From a virus, in the IMG/VR virus record IMGVR_UViG_3300034073_000866, positions 1-33,159 of that record: DNA of 33,159 bases. The stretch is one strand, 5' to 3'. The first letter of the stretch is position 1. Each line of letters starts with the position of its first letter. The notes below the pieces were generated by a model, which was not told where the DNA came from, made no database searches, and worked only from the letters and a program-made list of their open reading frames with translations. The position numbers were made by a program, and so were the translations under genes. This document shows, piece after piece, positions 14,327 to 20,682 of this stretch.

Positions 14327-14539
14327 GTTGTAGTATTGTTTACATCTTTCTTCTGTTAATGGTATATCTTGTCCACCCTCCCAATAAGCATTTTCAATCT
14401 GCTCTTTCTCCATTTCTTTGGCTTGTTTATGAGCGTCATATGTTTGAATCGACCAAAGAGTCTCGTCAATTATACCTACTTCATAATCATGATTAATTTT
14501 ATTAATTGTATCTATTAACCATTCTACTGCTGTTTTCAT
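14306..14539 (-). CDS. MKTAVEWL-family small protein, copy B (77 aa)
   Basis: A 77-residue relative of the gene at 13956-14171. The shared parts are MKTAVEWL at the start, QAKEMEKEQIENAYWEG in the centre and ETFKSE at the end, while the region between residues 11 and 37 is unrelated. The ending CKQYYNETFKSE is the form I know for this family. The pattern of conserved ends with variable middles suggests repeated recombination or duplication. No catalytic or membrane motif is present. Confidence 0.8.
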   Translation of the reverse strand: MKTAVEWLIDTINKINHDYEVGIIDETLWSIQTYDAHKQAKEMEKEQIENAYWEGGQDIPLTEERCKQYYNETFKSE

Positions 14540-14540
14540 A

Positions 14541-14621
14541 TCATGAATATTTTTTTACATAAATCAATGCATCCAATGCTATGCATATCTGTTGGACTTT
14601 CTTTCTTTGTTTTGTTGTCAT
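14541..14621 (-). CDS. Possible 26-aa microprotein
   Basis: A 26-codon reading frame (ATG 14621, TGA 14543-14541) fills the 93-bp gap between the primase gene and copy B, ending one base before the next ATG. The product is basic at the start (MTTKQRKKVQQ), then moderately hydrophobic (ICIALDALIYVKK). Placement fits the tight packing of this genome, but the small size makes it uncertain. Confidence 0.3.
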   Translation of the reverse strand: MTTKQRKKVQQICIALDALIYVKKYS

Positions 14622-14632
14622 GTTATTTGGTT

Positions 14633-16975
14633 TTAAAATGGAGCATCCTCCAATGGTAAAAATTCTTGTTTATTATCTTTGATTATCATCTTGCCAATAC
14701 CTCCAGAATAAACTGTCTCAAATTCAAGTTGATGAAATTGACAATATTTATTCAAGTTACGAGTCATTAAAGTCTGAGATATGTTCTTTTTTCTTAATTC
14801 TGGAAAACTATCAAGCAAGTCATCGTACGTTTTCTTGATGTTTAAATATTCATTCTTGTAAAGTCCTCCAAAGAATATGTTCATCTCATTGCCTATTTTA
14901 TCCAATAATTTTCTGTAATCAAGATTTTTTAATGGCATATCAATCAATCCATTGTCAAGATAAATACTAATGCAATTCATCATGTAATTATCAAATGAGG
15001 CCCATTCATCATCAGTCCATTCATTAAATAGTTCATGACCAAACTCCATGATCGGAGTAAAGTTGTCATTGAAATAAGAACTCATCTCAACCTCGTATTT
15101 TCTTGCATTGAATGAGGCACTATCTCCTTGTATGGTGTAGTTGGTTGTGATTATGATCTTTGGTGATTCTGTGACATCCAACTTTATGCTGTCCTTTCCT
15201 TTATATTCAATACTTATTCCTTCTGTAATTACACTGAATAGATTCTCAAAGTTGAATGACTTCTTAACATCATCGAACACAAGCACCTGACAATCGGTTG
15301 CAACACTTTGATAAGGGAATGACTTGTTAAAATCAAATGTTTTGCCATCTAATGACTGTACTTTTCTAAGTTGTTTCAATGCATTCCAAAAGATTCCCTT
15401 TCCAGATCTTCCATTTGGATTCTCAGATATGATTTCATCATTGAATATTATTGCCTTGTTATTGCTATTAGTTTTAAATGAATGCAATAGATATCCAATC
15501 ACAGTCTGAAATGCTTTATATTTATCTCTGTTCTCTCCAGCAATCTTCCAAATAAATCTTCTGTATTCTGCCTGATGGTGATCTGTTGGATAGTAATCTC
15601 TATTGATGACTTGATCTCTCCAGATCCCCACATTGACATCTGAATAACTTAGTATTTCTTTGTTATCCTTTGTTATTTTTACAATACAATTCCGATAAAA
15701 TAGATAGCATTCATCCTTACTATCCTTTAATACCTCAATTGATTTTGATTTTAATAAACTCAAATAATCTCTTTTAAAGAATTTCAGATTGCCAGTCATT
15801 AAGTTAAATACTCCTTCATCACACTGATTCTGCTCAATCCATTCAATAACAAAATCCTTGATATCTTTCTCATAGACAATCTTCATGAAGATGCCTTGCT
15901 TTTGAATAAAGTCGAATGTGCTCCCCTCATTTGGGGAGTTCTTAAAAAAATCATTTGACTCTAAAAAATCCTTAAATCTCTTGTTGTTAAGTGAGTAGTT
16001 CCCTTTCTCATTCTTGCTCCAGAATTCCTCATTGTCAACCATGTTGAATCTCTTTCTGAGTTCATCCTTTGCTCTCTTCCAATCTCCATCATATTTGAGT
16101 TCAGTCAGAATGTTAAATGGTGAATAGGCTTGCTTAGCATTGAATGGCTTACAATTAAGATCCTCTGAAAAGATATAGAACATTCCAGGAAAGTGTCCAA
16201 ATGTAGCAGAGAATCCATCCTTTATATCTTTGTTTGGTCTGGTCCAATACTCAACATCTCCTCTATTCTCGCAATACTGCCATCCAGATTTTGTCAATAA
16301 TTCTTTTGCCTCTTGTTGATTCTCAATATTATACTTTCCATCTGGAGTTGTATCCTTCCAACTCTCAGACCATTTCTTATTAGAGTCAATTGTTCTGGTC
16401 CTTGAGACAATCTCTTTATACTTATTGAATGAATGTGATAGATCTTTTATTCCAATAAATTCCTCATAAGATTCCAATGGTTGCAACTTCATATATTCAC
16501 AACCATTGATATGTTGATATCCTTGACTCGGCCAGCAAGCTGCATATTGACCATTCCCTCTAATCTCAATCATCACTGACTTGGTCTCCCAATATGAAAA
16601 AACCTCTCCAGATAATACATCATCTCTGTAAATAAAATAAATGTGATAACCTCCTCCGGCTGTTGAATAAATGGATAGTTTACCTTCCATTATTAATCCA
16701 AAGATATATGGAAGAGCAATGAAACTCTCATAGATATCTTTGATTGGCTCTCCATTATGTTTATCAAAATCAAGGCAATAGAATCCATTGGATACTTTAC
16801 CACAAGCAATGCCAATCTTTTGAGCATTATTGAATAACCTATCAACATCCTCCTCCTTTATGGATTCATATAGATAGTTATGTCCTTTCTCCAGCATTGG
16901 AGCCTTATTTTCTTTTAATGGCAAAGGATTAAATCCTTCCATTAATAAGTCATGAGCATGATTAGTTAGTTTCAT
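14633..16975 (-). CDS. Primase-helicase (AEP prim-pol + AAA+/SF3-type helicase)
   Basis: A 780-residue replication protein. Residues about 1-175 form an archaeo-eukaryotic-type primase-polymerase domain: YCLDFDKH gives the metal-binding Asp pair (69, 71), GGGYHIYF the conserved His (111), and IEIRGNGQYAACWPS the basic residue (139). The middle (about 210-460) is a linker with a lineage-specific part. Residues about 480-670 form a helicase: Walker A NPNGRSGKG (519-527), Walker B VLVFDDV (564-570) and sensor-1-like KIIITTNY. The enzyme should prime and unwind at the origin. It lies directly downstream of the iteron region and DnaA-like gene, so all three probably form the initiation unit. Confidence 0.9.
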   Translation of the reverse strand: MKLTNHAHDLLMEGFNPLPLKENKAPMLEKGHNYLYESIKEEDVDRLFNNAQKIGIACGKVSNGFYCLDFDKHNGEPIKDIYESFIALPYIFGLIMEGKLSIYSTAGGGYHIYFIYRDDVLSGEVFSYWETKSVMIEIRGNGQYAACWPSQGYQHINGCEYMKLQPLESYEEFIGIKDLSHSFNKYKEIVSRTRTIDSNKKWSESWKDTTPDGKYNIENQQEAKELLTKSGWQYCENRGDVEYWTRPNKDIKDGFSATFGHFPGMFYIFSEDLNCKPFNAKQAYSPFNILTELKYDGDWKRAKDELRKRFNMVDNEEFWSKNEKGNYSLNNKRFKDFLESNDFFKNSPNEGSTFDFIQKQGIFMKIVYEKDIKDFVIEWIEQNQCDEGVFNLMTGNLKFFKRDYLSLLKSKSIEVLKDSKDECYLFYRNCIVKITKDNKEILSYSDVNVGIWRDQVINRDYYPTDHHQAEYRRFIWKIAGENRDKYKAFQTVIGYLLHSFKTNSNNKAIIFNDEIISENPNGRSGKGIFWNALKQLRKVQSLDGKTFDFNKSFPYQSVATDCQVLVFDDVKKSFNFENLFSVITEGISIEYKGKDSIKLDVTESPKIIITTNYTIQGDSASFNARKYEVEMSSYFNDNFTPIMEFGHELFNEWTDDEWASFDNYMMNCISIYLDNGLIDMPLKNLDYRKLLDKIGNEMNIFFGGLYKNEYLNIKKTYDDLLDSFPELRKKNISQTLMTRNLNKYCQFHQLEFETVYSGGIGKMIIKDNKQEFLPLEDAPF

Positions 16976-17062
16976 ATTTCGCGTTTTAATCTTGCGTTTT
17001 AAAAAATAGGGGGAAAGGACGCAAGAAACCTTTTACTGGGCAGCTAACCGCAAACCCCTTGA

Positions 17063-17090
17063 CAAATATAAATAATTTTTGAATAGTAAA
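17063..17090 (-). promoter_or_regulatory. Candidate promoter for the primase-helicase gene
   Basis: On the minus strand the box TATATTTG (17070-17063) fits the Bacteroidota -7 consensus TAnnTTTG. A TTTA at 17090-17087 is an imperfect -33 element with about 16 bp between the two. It overlaps the edge of the iteron cluster, so a protein bound there could repress it. The leader to the ATG at 16975 would be about 80 nt. Confidence 0.35.
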
Positions 17091-17093
17091 CTT

Positions 17094-17340
17094 GTAAAGT
17101 TTTAAAAAATGAAACTTTACGGAAAGTTTCGGATGTAACTTATTGATATTAAATTGTTTAACTACCATTTGCAGACTTGTAAAGTTTTTTTTGACTAAAA
17201 AAATATTTTGTTTTTTATGTTTGTTCATAGAGCGTATAGGGGCAAAAAAAGTCTACAACTCTTCAAAGTGTTAATTTTCAATAAGTTAAACCGTAAAGTT
17301 TCATGTTTTTAAACCTCTTTGAAAGTTTACATCTTTACAC
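17094..17340. repeat. Iteron cluster; candidate replication origin
   Basis: The 9-mer GTAAAGTTT occurs four times without mismatch. Three copies are on the plus strand (17094-17102, 17179-17187, 17293-17301), and one is on the minus strand (17120-17112), forming with the first a 9-bp inverted repeat around a 9-nt spacer. Near matches lie at 17122-17130, 17321-17329 and, on the minus strand, 17340-17332. The longer word ACTTGTAAAGTTTT appears twice, and the 14-mer CCGTAAAGTTTCAT at 17291-17304 is repeated in inverted form at 17122-17109. The region is very AT-rich and lacks a convincing gene. It lies between a DnaA-domain-IV-like gene and the primase-helicase, so I infer an origin or initiator-binding operator. 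The rest of the gap (16976-17093) shows only the promoter candidate and a doubled GCGTTTTAA. Confidence 0.6.
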
Positions 17341-17715
17341 TTGATCATAATACCCATCCTTAATTCGTTGCTTAATTATGGCCAGAGCTGTTGTGTTATG
17401 GCAATCCATAATGTCCTGATAAATAGTAGGTTTATCGTAATCAATGTCAGTTATTTCCTTGCCAAAAATTGTCAGATACTCCTTAATCATTCTGTCATAG
17501 ATCTTATCCTTGCCAAAATAGTTGTCATGCAGATTCAAAGCATTGATCACTGTTGCATGGTTTCTGTTGAATAATCTTCCAATCTTTGACAGATGCCAGC
17601 CTTCCTCTCTGAGAATTGAATACAGATAGCTTCTCTTATAGATTAGATCCCGGTGCCGATCCTTGCTGTCCAGATTGTCTCTCTGAATCAGTTCTTTTAC
17701 TTTTTCTATACTCAT
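17335..17715 (-). CDS. DnaA domain IV-like DNA-binding protein (initiator candidate)
   Basis: A 126-residue protein. Residues about 30-66 match the C-terminal DNA-binding domain of DnaA: SYLYSILREEGWHLSKIGRL leads into the recognition segment NRNHATVINAL, the counterpart of the DnaA DHTTVLHA signature. The AAA+ domain of true DnaA is absent, so this binds DNA without its own ATPase. The remaining 50 residues form a helical tail. Its stop lies within the iteron cluster it may recognise, and the primase-helicase follows. I chose the ATG at 17715 because the longer frame starts with TTG. It may be a phage initiator, or a decoy for host DnaA; the first is favoured by the iterons. Confidence 0.75.
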   Translation of the reverse strand: MSIEKVKELIQRDNLDSKDRHRDLIYKRSYLYSILREEGWHLSKIGRLFNRNHATVINALNLHDNYFGKDKIYDRMIKEYLTIFGKEITDIDYDKPTIYQDIMDCHNTTALAIIKQRIKDGYYDQV

Positions 17716-17803
17716 AGTATTGTTCAATTGTTATTAATAAATCATCATTGTCAGCCTCTCTGCTTGCCTCCCAGGCTTCATCTATCCATGATAAGTCTTT
17801 CAT
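17636..17803 (-). CDS. Small acidic protein (55 aa) overlapping the DnaA-like gene
   Basis: A 55-codon gene whose ATG overlaps the upstream stop as ATGA (17800-17803), the joining style of this operon. The first 36 residues (MKDLSWIDEAWEASREADND, then a helix with EQYYEYRKSK) look like real protein. The last part lies in another frame under the start of the DnaA-like gene (80-bp overlap) and is of low complexity (SGQQGSAPGS). The function is unknown. Confidence 0.5.
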   Translation of the reverse strand: MKDLSWIDEAWEASREADNDDLLITIEQYYEYRKSKRTDSERQSGQQGSAPGSNL

Positions 17804-17991
17804 TTTGTTAAATAATATTTGTTAAATTTATCTTTGTTGACTTGATATCCTAATTGCTTGAACAAATTAAAATATCTGTAAACTGTTCTTTCAGATACGT
17901 TCAAATATCTTTTAATTATTGGCATAGGTCTTGGCTTTAATTTCAGTAATTGAAGCAATCTGATGCATCTATAAAGTTTCATTTGATTCAT
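17800..17991 (-). CDS. Small HTH protein (63 aa)
   Basis: A 63-residue basic protein. IIKRYLNVSERTVYRYFNLF at residues 25-44 is a helix-turn-helix of the winged DeoR/HTH_11 type, with a probable wing after LGYQVNKDKF. A regulator of the early genes or an accessory to replication are both possible. It joins its neighbours by ATGA overlaps on both sides. Confidence 0.75.
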   Translation of the reverse strand: MNQMKLYRCIRLLQLLKLKPRPMPIIKRYLNVSERTVYRYFNLFKQLGYQVNKDKFNKYYLTK

Positions 17992-18395
17992 AACTCCTCA
18001 ACTTTATATCCCCAAATAATGTATTGTTGTAATGTATCAAGCTCTTTTGGATTTTCATAGTGATATCCTTCTTGTCTGAGATAGCCTCTTGCATCTTTAA
18101 AGCAATGCCACCAGAAGCCACCTTCTGTCTCAACTGAATCCTCAATCCATACTCTGAATCTTTTTAATGGGACCATTGTCCACTTAGATCCGTTTGAATT
18201 TAAACCATTGTAGTTTTTAAGATATGTCTCAATATCCTTTGTTAAAACTTCTTTGGTTATAATTTGCTTAGTCACTGGATGCTCAATTTGCATCAGTATT
18301 GGAATTCTCTTTGTTGGCTTTTTATGCTCAATATATCGCATGAATTCTATTGATTTTAAATTCATAGCATTGTCCTGGTTTATTTCTATTTTCAT
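17988..18395 (-). CDS. Unknown early protein (135 aa)
   Basis: A 135-residue mixed alpha/beta protein without signal peptide or membrane span. Recognisable stretches are RFRVWIEDSVETEGGFWWHC and GYLRQEGYHYENPKELDTL, with many aromatic residues near the end (YIIWGYKVEEL). No family was recognised. Its first Lys-rich segment (EHKKPTKRIPIL) might contact nucleic acid or a protein partner. It sits in an operon of replication and regulatory genes, with ATGA overlaps. Confidence 0.7.
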   Translation of the reverse strand: MKIEINQDNAMNLKSIEFMRYIEHKKPTKRIPILMQIEHPVTKQIITKEVLTKDIETYLKNYNGLNSNGSKWTMVPLKRFRVWIEDSVETEGGFWWHCFKDARGYLRQEGYHYENPKELDTLQQYIIWGYKVEEL

Positions 18396-18589
18396 TTTAA
18401 ATCAGTTAAATCGTTAAAAAATAAACTTATATGTCTACCATTACTCATGTGTTCAACAACAACATCAATAAAATTTTTAAGATTATCATAATCTTCAAAT
18501 GATAATTGCTTGACTGTCTGAGTTGTGAATGTTTGTTCAAAATAATGAACTCCAGTTCTTTGGTCAAAATGTTCTTCTTGTATTTTCAT
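18392..18589 (-). CDS. Unknown early protein (65 aa)
   Basis: A 65-residue soluble protein with strands at the N-terminus (GVHYFEQTFTTQTVKQLSF) and a helix after EDYDNLKNFIDVVVEHM. It probably forms a small alpha/beta domain. It shares ATGA overlaps with both the 47-aa gene upstream and the 135-aa gene downstream, so translation is likely coupled. Confidence 0.65.
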   Translation of the reverse strand: MKIQEEHFDQRTGVHYFEQTFTTQTVKQLSFEDYDNLKNFIDVVVEHMSNGRHISLFFNDLTDLK

Positions 18590-18729
18590 ATCTTCTCAAC
18601 TTTTAAAATTAACGGAGGCCACATGTCCATCTTCTTGATTGCATCCTCTGGACTGTTGGCTTGAATGATTCTCTGTTGGATGATCCACTTGACATCCTTT
18701 ACTTTGTAGGTTACTCTGAAATTCTGCAT
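18586..18729 (-). CDS. Small early protein (47 aa), overprinted
   Basis: A 47-codon gene with ATG at 18729 and TGA at 18588-18586, overlapping the next ATG by 4 bp. The product (FRVTYKVKDVKWIIQQRIIQ, then ANSPEDAIKKMDMWPP) has the alternating hydrophobic pattern and helix of a compact beta-alpha-beta domain and ends LILKVEKI. It is far more protein-like than the second half of the 73-codon frame that covers it in another phase. Role unknown. Confidence 0.65.
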   Translation of the reverse strand: MQNFRVTYKVKDVKWIIQQRIIQANSPEDAIKKMDMWPPLILKVEKI

Positions 18730-18817
18730 CTCTTTTTGCTCTTAAATAGTTATCATATAAATTAGAATTGAATCTGCCAGCTTTCTGCCACCAGTATTCA
18801 TAATAAGCTGTTGTCAT
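18596..18817 (-). CDS. Small early protein (73 aa) with overprinted 3' half
   Basis: The first 30 residues (MTTAYYEYWWQKAGRFNSNL, then YDNYLRAKRD) look like a real N-terminus with aromatic content and an ATGA overlap with the gene upstream. After residue 30 the sequence becomes Ser/Gln/His-rich and unstructured, and this stretch overlaps the 47-aa gene over 134 bp. Either the gene truly continues with a disordered tail, or a +1 shift once joined the two into one protein (…AKRDAEF then RVTYKVKD). Confidence is lower for the 3' half. Confidence 0.5.
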   Translation of the reverse strand: MTTAYYEYWWQKAGRFNSNLYDNYLRAKRDAEFQSNLQSKGCQVDHPTENHSSQQSRGCNQEDGHVASVNFKS

Positions 18818-19023
18818 ATCTTGTTTTTATAAATGGTTAAACGACTTATTGCTCTTGCACATGTGTCAATCCTATTATCAAACTTATCAGCAAGTCCATA
18901 CAGACCAGCTCTTTTCAAGTCTGGAATCAGAGATTGATACATTTTGATTCTGTAAGTGAATCCATTGATAATGGCATTGACATTCTCAATCTTTTCAAGT
19001 CTTGTAATTATCTCCTCTCTCAT
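18814..19023 (-). CDS. Unknown early helical protein (69 aa)
   Basis: A 69-residue helical protein (MREEIITRLEKIENVNAIIN, then a basic middle with YQSLIPDLKRAG and a final RLTIYKNKI). The ATG at 19023 overlaps the stop of the upstream microprotein as ATGA, so it is preferred to the frame's upstream start at 19068. No membrane segment or enzyme motif is visible. It may be a small regulatory or structural protein of the early operon. Confidence 0.6.
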   Translation of the reverse strand: MREEIITRLEKIENVNAIINGFTYRIKMYQSLIPDLKRAGLYGLADKFDNRIDTCARAISRLTIYKNKI

Positions 19024-19166
19024 CTCATTAAACTTAACAAGGTAAACAATCCACCACAAACAATACAAACGATTGTCAGAAGGCTTAAAACTGCACTCAA
19101 AAATGATTTGTGTTCATCATTCGCTGGAAGGAATGGCTCAATAATGGTAATTAATTTTGTTTTCAT
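19020..19166 (-). CDS. Membrane microprotein (48 aa), first early gene
   Basis: A 48-codon gene (ATG 19166, TGA 19022-19020) directly downstream of the early promoter. Residues 1-21 are mostly polar (MKTKLITIIEPFLPANDEHK); residues 22-46 form one membrane span (FLSAVLSLLTIVCIVCGGLF and on). Being the first gene after the promoter suggests high early expression. Membrane depolarisation or superinfection exclusion are possible roles, not shown by sequence. Confidence 0.6.
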   Translation of the reverse strand: MKTKLITIIEPFLPANDEHKSFLSAVLSLLTIVCIVCGGLFTLLSLMR

Positions 19167-19191
19167 ATCTGTTTTGTTAATTATTGTGAAT

Positions 19192-19221
19192 CAAAGTTAA
19201 GAACTTTTTTCACTTATGAAA
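19192..19221 (-). promoter_or_regulatory. Early promoter (Bacteroidota type)
   Basis: On the minus strand TAACTTTG (19199-19192) matches the -7 consensus TAnnTTTG in full. TTTC at 19221-19218 is a one-mismatch -33 box, with 18 bp between the elements. The leader to the ATG at 19166 would be about 20 nt. The box sits right after the tandem terminators of the late unit, as expected for the start of an early transcript. Confidence 0.55.
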
Positions 19222-19253
19222 CTATTTTAACATTTTTTAACAAATTAAGGAAT

Positions 19254-19281
19254 AAAAAAACCCCTACGACTCAGATAGGGG
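19254..19281 (-). terminator. Intrinsic terminator T2 of the late operon
   Basis: On the minus strand TAGGGG... is mirrored by CCCCTA: arms 19281-19276 and 19266-19261 give a 6-bp GC-rich stem, followed by seven T (19260-19254). A separate perfect 8-bp AT hairpin (19307-19300 / 19294-19287) lies just upstream. It ends transcripts from the lysis genes. Confidence 0.8.
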
Positions 19282-19328
19282 CTTATTATCATTTATAAAA
19301 AATGATAGGTACAGGATGCAAATATAAT

Positions 19329-19357
19329 AAAAAAAGGGAATGATTTTCACCACTCCC
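19329..19357 (-). terminator. Intrinsic terminator T1 of the late operon
   Basis: On the minus strand GGGAGTG (19357-19351) pairs with CATTCCC (19342-19336), a 7-bp stem with one G-T pair and an 8-nt loop, followed by seven T (19335-19329). It is 48 bp downstream of the last lysis-region gene. Together with T2 it isolates late from early transcription. Confidence 0.75.
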
Positions 19358-19404
19358 TCTCTGTTATTAACCAAAAAACAGATATGCACTACAAATATAG
19401 TGTT

Positions 19405-19680
19405 TTATTTTCTTCTCAATAAGAATTTAACAACTTTTCCAATCAATCCAGACTGCTCATTGACATCAACCTTGACATCTCCATTATTGATCTCAACATC
19501 AACTGGAGCAGAATCAACTTTAACACTCTTGTTGTCCTTATCTTTGTGCAATTCAACATCAACCTTTGGAGTATCAACCTTAACATCAGTCACTCCATCC
19601 TTTCTGGTGATCTTGATGTCAACATTCTTTGTGTCAATGTTTATGTTTAAATTCTTTTTTGGTCTCCCTGGCTTTTTCAT
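19405..19680 (-). CDS. Small beta-repeat protein with cationic tail, lysis-linked
   Basis: A 91-residue protein in three parts. The start is basic with an AT-hook-like GRPKK (MKKPGRPKKNLN). The centre (about 12-75) has repeated strand units built on V-D-V-[DEK] and D-[IV]-[EK] patterns, spaced about 8-12 residues apart, suggesting a small beta-solenoid or sandwich. The end, SGLIGKVVKFLLRRK, is a short cationic amphipathic helix. The gene overlaps the endolysin gene by one base and is the last gene before the late terminators. Position and the cationic tail suggest a membrane-disrupting lysis factor, as in phage disruptins, but an envelope adhesin or DNA-binding role cannot be excluded. Confidence 0.6.
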   Translation of the reverse strand: MKKPGRPKKNLNINIDTKNVDIKITRKDGVTDVKVDTPKVDVELHKDKDNKSVKVDSAPVDVEINNGDVKVDVNEQSGLIGKVVKFLLRRK

Positions 19681-20198
19681 TATGCTTCATTTGTTGTTAT
19701 TACTCCTTTGGCTTCAAGATGCACCACTCTCACAGATGCTGGCTGTGCAACTTTCCATGCTGTCCTTCTTGCTTGACTCAATCTATCCTTTGCAATGCGA
19801 GATACACTGACTGAGTTATTCTGATTGCCACCAAGTACATGATAATGCGTTGCATCTTCACCAACATAGATTCCGACGTGACCTCCTCCATTCCTGGTGA
19901 ATGTCAACACATCCCCAAGCATTGGCACCTTTGCCACATTACCATACTTATTCCAGTTCAATGCCCACAATGGATGCTTGACAACTTGCAATCCAGCAGC
20001 ATGAGCACAATAAGCTACAAAAAGACCACACCAGGGAATCTCATCATTTGTGTAAACCTTCTCAAGTCCAAGAGCTTTTGCCCAGGATAGAATGGTTGGA
20101 TTGTGTTGACTGCCAACTATCTCCTTTGTGCCAATGTGTTTAACAGCCTCAACCAATATCTTTGGAGCTGTTTCTTTTTTTAGCCATGCATAGCTCAT
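19680..20198 (-). CDS. Endolysin, CHAP/NlpC-type amidase or endopeptidase (TIGR02594-like)
   Basis: A 172-residue peptidoglycan hydrolase. The N-terminal region, with AVKHIGTKEIVGSQHNPTIL, leads to the catalytic Cys57 in IPWCGLFVAYCAHAAG. His107 in GGGHVGIYVGED is the second catalytic residue, and Asn125 in LGGNQNN completes a likely Cys-His-Asn triad. This is the arrangement of the TIGR02594 family, many of which are phage lysins. It lacks a signal peptide, so it needs a holin or membrane lesion to reach the wall. It is the central gene of the lysis cassette, with a 4-bp overlap to the membrane/coiled-coil gene before it. Confidence 0.85.
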   Translation of the reverse strand: MSYAWLKKETAPKILVEAVKHIGTKEIVGSQHNPTILSWAKALGLEKVYTNDEIPWCGLFVAYCAHAAGLQVVKHPLWALNWNKYGNVAKVPMLGDVLTFTRNGGGHVGIYVGEDATHYHVLGGNQNNSVSVSRIAKDRLSQARRTAWKVAQPASVRVVHLEAKGVITTNEA

Positions 20199-20440
20199 AT
20201 TGAATCTCTTTGGATGTAAATATACTTAATTTTTCTTTTGATTGTCAATAGACTATCCACATCATGCTTAAGCTTCTCAACCTTGATCTCATTTTCTTTC
20301 TCAAGATCATGCAGATATTTTTCAGCTTTGATTGTGGTTTCATCTTTCTTTGGTGCCCTGTATTCATGAGTTGGCATTGGTGCAAATATTGCAAATAATG
20401 AGCTTGCAATTGTGGCAATCAATAATACTTTATTCTCCAT
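20195..20440 (-). CDS. Membrane-anchored coiled-coil protein (spanin-like?)
   Basis: An 81-residue protein with an N-terminal hydrophobic segment (VLLIATIASSLFAIFA, residues 5-20) that could be a membrane anchor or signal sequence. A charged helical region (ETTIKAEKYLHDLEKENEIK and on) of probable coiled coil follows, and a basic end (IKRKIKYIYIQRDS). It lies between another membrane-coil protein and the endolysin, overlapping the latter by 4 bp. A spanin or holin-associated role fits, though no lipobox Cys is present. A small accessory membrane protein is the alternative. Confidence 0.6.
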   Translation of the reverse strand: MENKVLLIATIASSLFAIFAPMPTHEYRAPKKDETTIKAEKYLHDLEKENEIKVEKLKHDVDSLLTIKRKIKYIYIQRDSI

Positions 20441-20672
20441 CGAGTTTCTTATTTAGTTCTTTTTGAAACAATATATCCTGCATCAGTTTTTTATCTGCCT
20501 TTCTTTCCTCATCACAATCATCAATTTTTTTTTGTTGTGTTTTGATTTCATTGTCTTTGGATGTGATTAGATATCTACCGATCATTATAACTATGGCAAA
20601 TAAGACAAAGAATAAATAAGTAAATGGACTTCTTAGGAATGTTTTGAAATCAAGTTTGAATATTTTCTCCAT
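20430..20672 (-). CDS. Membrane protein with C-terminal coiled coil (holin/i-spanin candidate)
   Basis: An 80-residue protein. Residues 16-36 (FTYLFFVLFAIVIMIGRYLI) form one membrane span after a short basic N-terminus, and residues 40-80 form a charged helix (NEIKTQQKKIDDCDEERKAD and on). This layout matches inner-membrane spanins or small holins of class III type. It begins the lysis cassette. It overlaps the following gene by 11 bp, and the two related architectures in tandem suggest interaction. Confidence 0.6.
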   Translation of the reverse strand: MEKIFKLDFKTFLRSPFTYLFFVLFAIVIMIGRYLITSKDNEIKTQQKKIDDCDEERKADKKLMQDILFQKELNKKLDGE

Positions 20673-20682
20673 ACTTAATATG

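Noticed and set aside
16986-17228. 80-codon minus-strand frame in the iteron/origin region
   Set aside because: Its product is just Lys/Phe-rich translation of AT-rich repeats, with no domain pattern, and it covers the iterons; start and stop do not join neighbours.
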